A DNA stretch of 64,000 nucleotides from Bradyrhizobium sp. AZCC 1693 (GCF_036924745.1 NZ_JAZHSD010000001.1:1-64000); one strand, 5' to 3'; shown: positions 44,208 through 51,802, counted from the stretch's first letter. Notes: generated by a model from the sequence alone, not told the origin. Numbers and translations are program-made.

Positions 44208-45548
44208 ATGCGATCCGATCCCTACCAGGAGCGGGCCCGGGCTTTGGCCGTTGAAGCCGGGCTTGACCCCGACGCGAAGATCGATCGGCCCGGCCAGCGG
44301 CCGATGCCGACCTGGTGCCTGTTTCGGGACGCCGCGCGCAAGGAGAAGCTCGCGCGCGACGTGGAGGCCGTGGCGGCCGATATCGCGCTCAAGCCGCAGG
44401 CGGCGCAATACCAGAACAGCCCGCTCAAGATCTTTGGCAAGCAGGATGACGCCACCATCGCGCAGATGCGCAATTGCATGTCGGTCGGCAATGTGGTCGC
44501 CGGCGTGATTTGCGCGGACGGTCATCTCGGCTATGCGCAGCCGGTCGGCGGCGTGATCGCCTATGAGAAGCAGATCAGCATCTCCGGTGTCGGCTTCGAC
44601 ATCGGCTGCGGCAACATGGCCGTGCGTCTCGACACGCCGTTCAGCCAGATCGAAGGTAACGTCGGCACGATCATCAAGGACGTGCACAACGTGATTTCGT
44701 TCGGTGTCGGGCGCACCAACGACGAGCGCGTCGAGCATGAACTGTTCGACGACGCCGATGCGTGGCGCGAGTCCGACATGGGCGGCTACCGGCAGAAGGC
44801 GATCTCGCAACTCGGCACCGTCGGATCGGGCAACCATTATGTCGATCTGTTGCGCGACGAGGAGGGCCTTGTCTGGATCGGCGTGCACTTCGGCAGCCGC
44901 GGCCTCGGACACACCAGCGCGACCCGCTACCTCAAGGCCGCGGGCGGCAAGGACGGCATGAACGTGCCGCCCGCCGTCATCGACGAGGACAGCGAGATCG
45001 GACGGCGCTACATCGCGGCGATGCAACTCGCCGGGCGTTACTCCCATGCCGGCCGCGAATGGGTGATCGAGCGCGTGCGCCGGATCATCGGTGGCGAAGT
45101 CACCGACATGGTTCACAACCACCACAATTATGCGTGGCGGGAGAACCATGGCGGCAGGGATTTGTGGGTGGTGCGCAAGGGCGCTACTCCGGCATTTCCC
45201 GGCCAGCGTGGCTTCATCGGCGGATCGATGGGCGACGACGCGGTCATCGTTGAAGGCGTCGACAGCGAGGAGGCGAAGGCTTCGCTGTACTCGACGGTGC
45301 ACGGCGCAGGCCGTCTGTTTGGCCGCAAGGAGGCCAAGCGGCGGTTCACGCGCGCCGAGATGGACGCCTGGCTGCAATCGCGTGGCGTGACGCTGGTAGG
45401 CGCCGACCTCGATGAAAGTCCGATGGCCTATCGACGGCTGCCGGAGGTGCTGACCGAGCACGCTCGCTCGATCAAGGTGCAGCATACGCTGCGTCCGTTC
45501 GCGGTCGCGATGGCCGGCGAGAACGAGTTCGATCCGTTCAAGGATTGA
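44208..45548 (+). CDS. rtcB: RtcB-family RNA ligase
   Basis: GTP-dependent ligase that joins 2',3'-cyclic phosphate (or 3'-phosphate) to 5'-OH RNA ends; in bacteria it repairs tRNA and rRNA cleaved by nucleases. In the 446 residues the metal-site motifs are GVGFDIGCGN (Asp131, Cys134), HFGSRGLGH and HNHHN (about 302-306), and the guanylated histidine is in VHGAGR (about His365). The start at 44208 has AAGGAGG five bases upstream; an upstream in-frame ATG at 44145 is less likely. The tRNA-like genes and slipin downstream suggest an RNA-repair locus. Confidence 0.92.
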   Translation: MRSDPYQERARALAVEAGLDPDAKIDRPGQRPMPTWCLFRDAARKEKLARDVEAVAADIALKPQAAQYQNSPLKIFGKQDDATIAQMRNCMSVGNVVAGVICADGHLGYAQPVGGVIAYEKQISISGVGFDIGCGNMAVRLDTPFSQIEGNVGTIIKDVHNVISFGVGRTNDERVEHELFDDADAWRESDMGGYRQKAISQLGTVGSGNHYVDLLRDEEGLVWIGVHFGSRGLGHTSATRYLKAAGGKDGMNVPPAVIDEDSEIGRRYIAAMQLAGRYSHAGREWVIERVRRIIGGEVTDMVHNHHNYAWRENHGGRDLWVVRKGATPAFPGQRGFIGGSMGDDAVIVEGVDSEEAKASLYSTVHGAGRLFGRKEAKRRFTRAEMDAWLQSRGVTLVGADLDESPMAYRRLPEVLTEHARSIKVQHTLRPFAVAMAGENEFDPFKD

Positions 45549-45568
45549 GGCCAAACTTGGCCCGATGT

Positions 45569-45601
45569 GGGACACCCGGCGAGCAATTCGCCGGGTGTCC
45601 C
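45569..45601. other. Perfect 14-bp stem-loop after rtcB
   Basis: Arms 45569-45582 and 45588-45601 pair without mismatch around a five-base loop. It begins 20 bases after the rtcB stop. There is no T run, so it may be a Rho-dependent end, an mRNA 3' stabiliser or a processing site. Confidence 0.7.
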
Positions 45602-45814
45602 TGATTGGGACTAATCCCCGGATCATTACGGGGGTAATTTCCCCAATAGTTCCATGTATTTGAACCCGCCTTACATCCGCCCGCGTTTAAGCCGGATTTA
45701 ACTAAAAGTCGCCTTAATGACGCTCTGTGCCTCTGCGAGATGCTGTCGGGGACCTATCCGGACGCGGCATCAAACGGGGGACTTGGTGGAATTGTTGTTC
45801 TGGGCGTTGTGTGA

Positions 45815-46990
45815 ATGAGTAAGCGTATGCGTGCGTTCGGCCCTGCGGTGCACAACCGCAGGAAACCTTCCCGTAAAGGCATTCCCCAACATTTCCTCGG
45901 CGGTGTCGCGGTCGCGGGGCTCGTGCTGGGCTGCGCCTGGACCGTTTACACCAACGTGCTTGGCGCCAACGTCTATCCATCCGTGAACAGCGCCGCCTTT
46001 GAGGCGCCTGTCGTCAAGAACCCGACCGTGGTCGCTGCCCGCACGGTGCGGCCGGCCTTCAACGAAATATTCGCGTCGCTGCCGCAACAGTCCCTGGTGA
46101 TCCCTGCGCCGGAGAACGTCGCGAGCTCGCTGATGTTCAACGAACGGTTTGCCGCGGCGGCGCCGCAAGGCGAGCCGTCCAGATCTCTTGAGCCCCAACC
46201 GGTCGAAGCGACGAAGCTGGCGGAAGCTTCGCCGCCGGCGGAAGCGCCGAAGGCCATTCAGGCGTCGAAGCCTGCTGAGACGCCGAAGCCGAAAGTTTCC
46301 ACGCCGGCTACCAAGCTCGCCTTGAACGTTCCGGCCGCGGCGCCGAAGGAGACCGAAGCCAAGGCTGCGGAGGACAAGACCGCGAAGGCATCCTCCGGCT
46401 CCACCGTTCGCGACATGGCGCAGCGCGCCAAAGCCGCCGTGATGTCGATTGCTTCCAACGAGAAGCAGTCGATGGTTGAAAAGCTATGGGGCAAGCAGCC
46501 TGCGCAGAACGCGCTGCTCGCTTTCGCATCCGCCGACGCCAGCGTCACCGGCAGCATCATCGACACGCGAAGCCAGAACCCGATGATGGGCGGCGCGCCG
46601 CCCTATGACCGCCAGACCGCGGTCTACGATATCGCCGCCAAGATGGTGTATCTGCCCGACGGCACCAGGCTGGAGGCGCATTCGGGCCTCGGCTCGAGGA
46701 TGGACGATCCCAAATCTTCGCATGTGCGGATGCAGGGCGTGACGCCGCCGCACATCTACGAACTGAAGCCGCGTGAAGCGCTGTTTCACGGTGTGCCGGC
46801 GCTGCGGCTGACGCCAATCGGCGGCGAGGAAAAAATCTACGGTCGCGACGGCCTGCTCGCGCACACCTACATGCTCGGGCCGAGCGGCCAGTCCAACGGC
46901 TGCGTCTCGTTCAAGGACTACTACGCGTTCCTCGATGCCTACAAGAACAAGGGCATCCGTCGTCTCGCGGTGCTGGCGAAGGTCCAGTAG
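45815..46990 (+). CDS. DUF2778 (Tlde1-like, L,D-transpeptidase-related) envelope protein
   Basis: A 391-residue protein. A basic N-terminus and one membrane helix (residues 27-50) precede a long Pro/Ala/Glu/Lys-rich linker (about 110-210). The DUF2778 domain spans residues 265-391 with the catalytic-type His and Cys in HTYMLGPSGQSNGCVSF. DUF2778 relatives act on peptidoglycan peptide stems. Neighbours are rtcB and the tRNA-like genes; a functional link is not evident. The ribosome site is weak and the start could be ATG 45827. Confidence 0.82.
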   Translation: MSKRMRAFGPAVHNRRKPSRKGIPQHFLGGVAVAGLVLGCAWTVYTNVLGANVYPSVNSAAFEAPVVKNPTVVAARTVRPAFNEIFASLPQQSLVIPAPENVASSLMFNERFAAAAPQGEPSRSLEPQPVEATKLAEASPPAEAPKAIQASKPAETPKPKVSTPATKLALNVPAAAPKETEAKAAEDKTAKASSGSTVRDMAQRAKAAVMSIASNEKQSMVEKLWGKQPAQNALLAFASADASVTGSIIDTRSQNPMMGGAPPYDRQTAVYDIAAKMVYLPDGTRLEAHSGLGSRMDDPKSSHVRMQGVTPPHIYELKPREALFHGVPALRLTPIGGEEKIYGRDGLLAHTYMLGPSGQSNGCVSFKDYYAFLDAYKNKGIRRLAVLAKVQ

Positions 46991-47366
46991 GCGCCGCCGC
47001 CTCAATTCAGATTCGAATTTCAAACGGCCTACCGAGGTCGTCGTCCGGCTTGATCGGACGATCCGGGACGCCGTCCCACGTCATTGCCAGGAGCGCTTGC
47101 GACGAAGCAATCCATTCCTCTGCAAGCGGCGAAATGGATTGCTTCGCTTCGCTCGCAATGACGGTGGAAGGTTCTGGGCTGCTCCCTGCGCTGTGGTCGC
47201 CGCGCTACAGCCCACGCTCGTCGGCAAAAATTTTCGCACGCAGGCTTGCAACTGAAAGATGTTTCGTCTATTGACCCGCTCCTTCGCTTTGGCCATGGGT
47301 TCGGGCTCGTTGTGATCCCGACTGGCGCGGGCCGGTTTCCGGTTTCGTGTTCCGCCAGGTGAAGAC
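46991..47366 (+). other. Region upstream of the tRNA-like pair
   Basis: About 375 bases holding the GTCATTGCGAG-family repeat (47080-47162) and then 200 bases that must include the promoter of the tRNA-like genes. Only a poor TTGACC (47273) -17- CATGGG pair is seen. A GG-N10-GC core at 47176-47189 is too weak to call a sigma-54 site. Confidence 0.4.
47080..47162. repeat. Palindromic intergenic repeat, GTCATTGCGAG family (copy 2)
   Basis: Ends GTCATTGCCAGGAG and CTCGCAATGAC; inner dyad GAAGCAATCCATT / AATGGATTGCTTC. A shorter relative of 27732-27877. Confidence 0.85.
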
Positions 47367-47437
47367 GCGACAGTGGCTCAGCGGTAGAGCGTCGGGATGA
47401 TACCCGAAGGTCGCCGGTTCGATTCCGGTCTGTAGCA
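47367..47437 (+). ncRNA. tRNA-like RNA 1 with six-base anticodon loop
   Basis: Cloverleaf can be drawn: acceptor 47367-47373 with 47430-47436 (six of seven pairs, one G:A), D arm GCTC-AGCGGTA-GAGC, anticodon stem TCGGG/CCCGA with a six-base loop ATGATA (47397-47402), variable AGGTC, and T arm GCCGG-TTCGATT-CCGGT. A normal loop has seven bases, so this is not an ordinary tRNA; the loop looks like tRNA-Ile(GAT) lacking one base. No CCA is encoded. It lies in tandem with a second copy before the slipin gene. Confidence 0.75.
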
Positions 47438-47441
47438 CAAA

Positions 47442-47513
47442 CGAAGGATAGCTCAGTGGTAGAGCAGATGACTACGAATCATCGTGACGCGGGTTCGAAT
47501 CCCGTTCCAACGC
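47442..47513 (+). ncRNA. tRNA-like RNA 2, Arg(ACG)-type anticodon, defective acceptor stem
   Basis: D arm GCTC-AGTGGTA-GAGC, perfect anticodon stem GATGA/TCATC with a standard loop CTACGAA (anticodon ACG at 47474-47476), variable GTGAC and T arm GCGGG-TTCGAAT-CCCGT. The acceptor arms 47442-47448 and 47506-47512 pair at only five of seven positions with two adjacent A:A mismatches, and no CCA follows. It starts four bases after tRNA-like 1, so the two are probably co-transcribed. Annotation programs may call it a pseudo-tRNA or tRNA-Arg. Confidence 0.75.
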
Positions 47514-47851
47514 TCCGGTTCAGCCTGAAAAGCTGATTCCCATTGAAGGGGACCGGACGCGCGCTTCAGTCGCAGTCCGGCCGTGTTGCCGAAAGGCTTT
47601 TCGTCCGAACCTAGACACTGTGAGACCGGCTTTGCGCCGCGGTGGATACCGCTTGCGTTGATGCCGGGTGGCAACGCTCGACCGCTCGACACATGTCGGG
47701 CGATCGCGCGCGTGCGCCCGCTATCTGCGCAAGCTCAAACCCGGCCCGCCGAGCTTTCAGGAAGTGTCGTCCGCGTCCCCACGTCCTTTGCAAAAACGAG
47801 ACCCGCTTTCCGACCCGGCGAGGGCCGGAGGGCAAACCATGGAGGCGTGCC
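47514..47851 (+). other. Structured leader between tRNA-like genes and slipin
   Basis: About 340 bases without a supported gene. Short stem-loops are visible: CAGC/GCTG at 47521-47535, CCGGAC/GTCCGG at 47553-47580, and CGAAA/TTTCG near 47592-47605 with a T run. No strong terminator separates the tRNA-like genes from slipin, so one transcript may cover both. Confidence 0.45.
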
Positions 47852-49003
47852 ATGACCTGGCATTTGCTGATGAAGACGCTGACGGTGAAGGATGGCGAGC
47901 GCGCGTTGCTGACGCGTAACGGCAGGCTCGAGCGCGTGCTCGAACCCGGTCGTCACCGGCTGCTCGATCTGCGGCGTCAGTTGACGGCGGAGATCTTCAA
48001 CGTCGTTCGCGCCGAATTCCCCGCGGAGCGTTACGCGGTGCTGAAGGCCGCGCGGCCCGATCTTGCTGCAGAGCTGTTCGAGGCTGTCGAGACGAAGGCG
48101 AACGAGATCGCCATCGTCAGCCTTGACGGCCGTCCCGTGCACCTGATGACGCCCTGGCAGGCGCGCGTCTACTGGAACGTCGCGACCTCAGTCGATGTCG
48201 AGCGCATCGATGTAGCCAGCGATCCCCGTGTGACCGCACGTCACCTCGCGATGATCGAGCGCAACCGTCCTACCATCGTGACGGAAGCGGTGGTCGAGAA
48301 CCACGAAGCCGGTCTGCTCTACGTCGAGGGCCGGCTGGTGGAGCGGCTTGCGCCCGGCCGGCACGCCTTCTGGATCGCCGGCCGCAAGATCGAGGTGAAG
48401 CGCCTCGATCTGCGTCCCCAGGCGGTCGAGATCACCGCGCAGGAAATGCTGACCAGAGATCGCATCGCGCTGCGTGTGACCCTGACGGCATTCCGCCGGA
48501 TCGTCGACCCCGAGCGCGTGGTCGCGGCCGTGCCCGACGTGGATGCGTGGCTGTACCGGCTGGTGCAGTTCGCGATCCGCGAGGCGGTGGCCGGTCGTAC
48601 GCTCGACGAGGTGCTGTCGGCGAAGGCGTCGCTCGACGCGGAGCTGCGCGACTACGTGCGCGAGCGTATCGCCGATAGCGGTGTCGAGGTCTCCGAACTC
48701 GGCGTGAAGGACGTGATCCTGCCCGGCGAGATCCGCGAGCTCGTCAACAAGGTGGTGGAGGCGGAGCGGGTCGCGAAGGCGAACCTGATCCGCCGGCAGG
48801 AATCGACCGCGGCGACGCGCTCGCTCCTGAACACCGCCAGGCTGATGGAGGAGAACCCTCTGCTGCTGCGGCTCAAGGAGCTGGAGTCGCTGGAGCGGCT
48901 GGTGGAGAAGGTCGGCCGGATCGACCTTCATGCGGGTGACGGGCAGGGCCTCGACGCCCTGCTCACCAAGCTGGTCCGCCTCAAGCCTGCGGAGAACGCG
49001 TGA
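47852..49003 (+). CDS. Slipin (SPFH/band-7) family protein
   Basis: A 383-residue stomatin/prohibitin-like protein. The N-terminal 160 residues hold a duplicated motif (ERALLTRNGRLERVLEPGRH at about 16-35 and EAGLLYVEGRLVERLAPGRH at about 150-169). The SPFH domain follows (ITAQEMLTRDRIALRVTLTAF, WLYRLVQFAIREAV, GVEVSELGVKDVILPGEIRELV), then a coiled C-terminal helix with EAERVAKANLIRRQE. There is no strong membrane helix. In other bacteria such slipins accompany RtcB RNA-repair genes. GGAGG lies six bases before the start; a good terminator follows. Confidence 0.88.
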   Translation: MTWHLLMKTLTVKDGERALLTRNGRLERVLEPGRHRLLDLRRQLTAEIFNVVRAEFPAERYAVLKAARPDLAAELFEAVETKANEIAIVSLDGRPVHLMTPWQARVYWNVATSVDVERIDVASDPRVTARHLAMIERNRPTIVTEAVVENHEAGLLYVEGRLVERLAPGRHAFWIAGRKIEVKRLDLRPQAVEITAQEMLTRDRIALRVTLTAFRRIVDPERVVAAVPDVDAWLYRLVQFAIREAVAGRTLDEVLSAKASLDAELRDYVRERIADSGVEVSELGVKDVILPGEIRELVNKVVEAERVAKANLIRRQESTAATRSLLNTARLMEENPLLLRLKELESLERLVEKVGRIDLHAGDGQGLDALLTKLVRLKPAENA

Positions 49004-49008
49004 CAGGA

Positions 49009-49040
49009 AGGGTCGCCCACGGGCGGCCCTTCACTTTTTT
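49009..49040 (+). terminator. Rho-independent terminator of slipin
   Basis: Ten-bp stem (49009-49018 with 49021-49030, one T:G pair) and a six-T run at 49035-49040. It closes the tRNA-like/slipin unit. Confidence 0.9.
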
Positions 49041-49078
49041 GTTTTCAGACATCGCAGAGCAACGCTGCATTCGCATCC

Positions 49079-49310
49079 ATGTCCCAGCCCGATTTTCAGC
49101 CGACGCTTGTCGGCCCACCGTCACCGTCAGGCCAATTTCCAGGGACGACTGGACCGACATGTTTGCAGCCGGCTCCGACCCGGAGATCTGGTAAGTGCAT
49201 CCGGTGCCGGATCGCTACACCGAAGCGGGGTTTCAGAAATTCCTTGATGGCGCAGTCGATTCCAGGATGGGGTTTGCATTCGTCGACCGAACGACTGGAC
49301 GCATCAGCGC
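49079..49310 (+). pseudogene. Decayed GNAT acetyltransferase fragment
   Basis: Translations in two frames give a GNAT N-terminal half: MSQPDFQPTLVG at 49079, then after a one-base loss near 49112 TVTVRPISRDDWTDMFAAGS, DPEIW, an in-frame TAA at 49192-49194, then [20 protein letters not shown] and [13 protein letters not shown]. The acetyl-CoA binding half is missing. It is joined to an inverted groEL fragment. Confidence 0.75.
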
Positions 49311-49365
49311 GTGTTCTCCGCCCAAGCAGGAGGGGCACGGCGTGCGCCACGCCCTTCCGCATGAG

Positions 49366-49495
49366 CCGTCTTCACCAGCATTGACCGCGATCTGGCGGGC
49401 CGGCGCGGAGAGTGCGTTGCGCACCATCTCAGCGTGTGTCTTCTGATCATGACGGCGCCGCTCGTTGCGGAGAGGCTGCGCCCGTAGTTTGCGAG
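49366..49495 (-). pseudogene. groEL fragment, inverted
   Basis: On the minus strand the DNA encodes [20 protein letters not shown] and AVNAGEDGS, matching the groEL at 52198 ([29 protein letters not shown]). Similarity ends abruptly after GEDGS and fades before DQKT. It covers about 40 codons of the C-terminal third of GroEL and is not expressed as a protein. Confidence 0.82.
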
Positions 49496-49811
49496 CGGAG
49501 TAGCCTCGCCGTTCGAGAGCAGCTTTGCCGTCCGCCGGAATTGGAACCGCAAGTTCCCGCAGTCTTACGGTGTTACCCATGCGCATTTTACTGTTGCGTC
49601 GAACGGCCCATTTGCATCTAACTCATGCTGCTGCGAGCAGAAAAGTCCGCCTCGCGGCCGCGTTTGAAGTTTGTTGTTGGAGTGAGTGTTGTTAAGAGTG
49701 AGGGCGTATTTGAGTGAGTGCGTGTAGCGAAAGTTTTAAACTTGGTTTAACGCCGCCGTTCCGTGACCCTTTATATGGAAAAGGTCGCAGGTTCACTGCG
49801 GGGGCCCGGCA
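49496..49811 (+). other. Region upstream of the Crp/Fnr gene
   Basis: About 315 bases with no supported gene. It is more A+T-rich after 49660, with repeated GAGTG words (GGAGTGAGTG, AAGAGTGAGGG, TTGAGTGAGTGCG). The promoter of the Crp/Fnr gene should be here, and the A+T-rich stretch 49725-49780 is the likely place. Confidence 0.4.
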
Positions 49812-50591
49812 GTGACGCCTCACGGCGGAGTGGGCAATCGCCTTCTTTCAGCATTGCCGGCATCGGACCTCGATCTGCTGAGGCCCGAGCTCGAGACGAT
49901 CGCGCTCGATCAGGACGCGGTCCTTTCGTGGGCGGGTGACGATATCGAGTACGTCTTCTTCCCTCATAGCGGAGCGATCTCACTGATGATCGACATGGCG
50001 GACGGACACACGGTCGCCACCGCCGTAATTGGGCGTGAGGGGGCAGTCGGCACGCTTTCGGTGCTCGGGCCGTCACCTTCGGCCAATACCGCGGTCGTTC
50101 GCGCGGCCGGCACGGCCGCCCGGATCCCTGCATCGCGATTTCACGCCGCCTTCGGCCGGAGTCCCGCGATCCGGCATGCGGTCCAGAATCACGTCAGGTC
50201 GATGCTGATACAGTTCCAACTCGGCTCGGCCTGCAATGCGTTGCATCCGGTCGAAGCCCGCATGGCGCGCTGGTTGCTCCAGCTTCGCGACCGCGTCGAC
50301 CATGACGTGCTCCCGCTCACCCAGCAGGCGCTGTCGCAAATACTCGGCGTGCGACGCACGACGGTGACGCTCCTGATGCGTAATCTGCGCGCGCGCGGAG
50401 CGATCAGGTCCGATCGACGGGGCCTGATCGAGATCGACCGAACGCGGCTCGCGGCGGCAGCCTGCGAATGCCACAGCGTCATGCGTCTCGAAGTCGAGGA
50501 GATTTTCTCGACGAATGCGGACCGATCTCGCGCGACGGCTCGGCCCGTAGATCGGCGCATCCCTGAAATTGAATCGGGCGATGCCATGTGA
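49812..50591 (+). CDS. Crp/Fnr-family transcriptional regulator
   Basis: A 259-residue regulator. A cyclic-nucleotide-binding-type beta barrel (residues 15-130; IEYVFFPHSGAISLMIDMADGHTV, VIGREGAVG) is followed by a dimer helix and a winged helix-turn-helix (about 160-225; LTQQALSQILGVRRTTVTLL, NLRARGAIRSDRRGLIEI). There are no N-terminal Fnr cysteines, and the barrel lacks the cAMP signature, so the effector is unknown. The start is GTG 49812. Such rhizobial regulators often control stress genes; small stress-type genes follow. Confidence 0.88.
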   Translation: MTPHGGVGNRLLSALPASDLDLLRPELETIALDQDAVLSWAGDDIEYVFFPHSGAISLMIDMADGHTVATAVIGREGAVGTLSVLGPSPSANTAVVRAAGTAARIPASRFHAAFGRSPAIRHAVQNHVRSMLIQFQLGSACNALHPVEARMARWLLQLRDRVDHDVLPLTQQALSQILGVRRTTVTLLMRNLRARGAIRSDRRGLIEIDRTRLAAAACECHSVMRLEVEEIFSTNADRSRATARPVDRRIPEIESGDAM

Positions 50592-50680
50592 GCGCGTTTC
50601 CGCGCGACCGCGTGACTTGCCACGTCGCGACGCGCCGCGGCGGCGTTTCTGGCCCATCAACGAGCGGATCCTCCGCTCGA

Positions 50681-50878
50681 TCAGGTTCTCTGCCGCCGAT
50701 CACGTTCGAGGGCTTGCTCGGATGCCGCCTCGAGTTTCGCAAGCTCGCGCAGCACCTTCGCCGTCTCGCGCAGCTCGTTGCGCGCAGGGCCCGGCTTCTG
50801 CCGTCGTGCTTCGTCGAGAAAGTCCTTGGCCTGCAGCAGCCAGGTTGAGGTTTCAGATGAGATTTGCATGCGCGCCAT
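50681..50878 (-). CDS. Small helical hypothetical protein
   Basis: A 65-residue, charged, probably all-helical protein (SSETSTWLLQAKDFLDEARR, NELRETAKVLRELAKLEAAS). GGAGGGAC lies before the ATG. No function is known. Confidence 0.65.
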   Translation of the reverse strand: MARMQISSETSTWLLQAKDFLDEARRQKPGPARNELRETAKVLRELAKLEAASEQALERDRRQRT

Positions 50879-50920
50879 GGTGTCCCTCCATCGCGATCGT
50901 CACTTGATCTGTGTCGACGA

Positions 50921-51133
50921 TTAGGCCGGGGAGCCCGCGCTGCGACGCCGCACCCGGATGCTCGACTCGTCGACCCAGGCTTCGCGTGCAAACCACGCGT
51001 GATCGGTGTGGCAGATCACACAACGCGTGCGCGAGAAAAACACCGCGCGACGCCCGAAGCTTTCGCGATCAGTCTTGATGCCCGTCGGAATCGCGTATCC
51101 GGTTTGCGGACATTTGATCATCACCATACCCAT
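50921..51133 (-). CDS. Small zinc-ribbon-like hypothetical protein
   Basis: A 70-residue protein with two Cys-containing knuckles, MIKCPQTGYAIPTGI and SRTRCVICHTDHAWFAREAWV, suggesting one zinc site. The first part of the open frame upstream is unlikely to be coding; start at 51133 has GGAGG about nine bases before it. Relatives are small proteins of unknown role in Bradyrhizobium. Confidence 0.7.
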   Translation of the reverse strand: MGMVMIKCPQTGYAIPTGIKTDRESFGRRAVFFSRTRCVICHTDHAWFAREAWVDESSIRVRRRSAGSPA

Positions 51134-51340
51134 GTCGCCCTCCCTTATCGTCTTCATAGTTTCTTGCAAAAAAGCACCGGCCGGTTGGAGTACGCCTGTT
51201 GTCGGTGCGGTCACTTGGGGGGCATCGCGCACCTTGTTTGGTCGAGCAAGGCCAGTGGGGGCTGCATGCTCGCCGGGCTTGTTCCAACCGGCCGGATCCC
51301 TCCTCAAAACGAATCCTTGGACGTGAACTGAGCAGGCTTG

Positions 51341-51802
51341 TTAGCCTGCTTGGCGGATGACCTTCGTGAAGTGCTTCCTGATCGGCTCACCCGTTTCAGT
51401 CGCCAGCTTCTGGGCAAGCGCCCACAATTCCCTGTTCTGGTCGGAAGCGGTGTCGAACGCCTTGCGCGTCTGCGCTGCGGACAATTTGAAAACATCGGTC
51501 GCTGACTTGCTGCCGCAGAGATGGATCAAGAAATCGAGCGCAGAGGCGGCATTGGCGTTTGAGATTTCAAACACTTTCAGCCCGTAGTCGGTCGCGCTTC
51601 TGGCATTGCCCGAATAGGCCTCGCCCAGCGCCACCGTCATCTCCTCCGACGCGGCCTTGATCTTCTCGAAGCCTTCCCGTGCGCGGGAGAGGACCTGCTC
51701 GTTGCCGCCGATGCCAGGCAAGGCGATCTTCGAGAGGTCCAGCAGCGGCATCCCGAAAACATTGGTTCCGTTCGTTGTCGCTTTCATTTCACTTTCACTC
51801 AC
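51341..51802 (-). CDS. Phasin_2-family protein
   Basis: A 153-residue granule-associated-type protein, mostly helical (NEQVLSRAREGFEKIKAASEE, GLKVFEISNANAASALDFL, TRKAFDTASDQNRELWALAQ). This is the typical rhizobial phasin arrangement, and binding to poly-hydroxybutyrate granules is inferred from the family. The start is GTG at 51802 with AAGGAG eight bases upstream. It lies near groESL but is separately transcribed. Confidence 0.88.
   Translation of the reverse strand: MSESEMKATTNGTNVFGMPLLDLSKIALPGIGGNEQVLSRAREGFEKIKAASEEMTVALGEAYSGNARSATDYGLKVFEISNANAASALDFLIHLCGSKSATDVFKLSAAQTRKAFDTASDQNRELWALAQKLATETGEPIRKHFTKVIRQAG

Noticed and set aside
47175..47189. Possible sigma-54 site (GG-N10-GC) upstream of the tRNA-like genes
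   Set aside because: Only the minimal core fits; the rest of the consensus is poor and no RtcR gene is in the window.
47367..47513. Ordinary tRNA-Ile and tRNA-Arg genes
   Set aside because: A six-base anticodon loop, acceptor mismatches and no encoded CCA argue against normal decoding tRNAs, although tRNA 2 cannot be fully excluded.
49195..49446. 83-codon plus frame after the GNAT fragment
   Set aside because: It reads from the GNAT remnant into antisense of the groEL fragment, so it is not a real protein.
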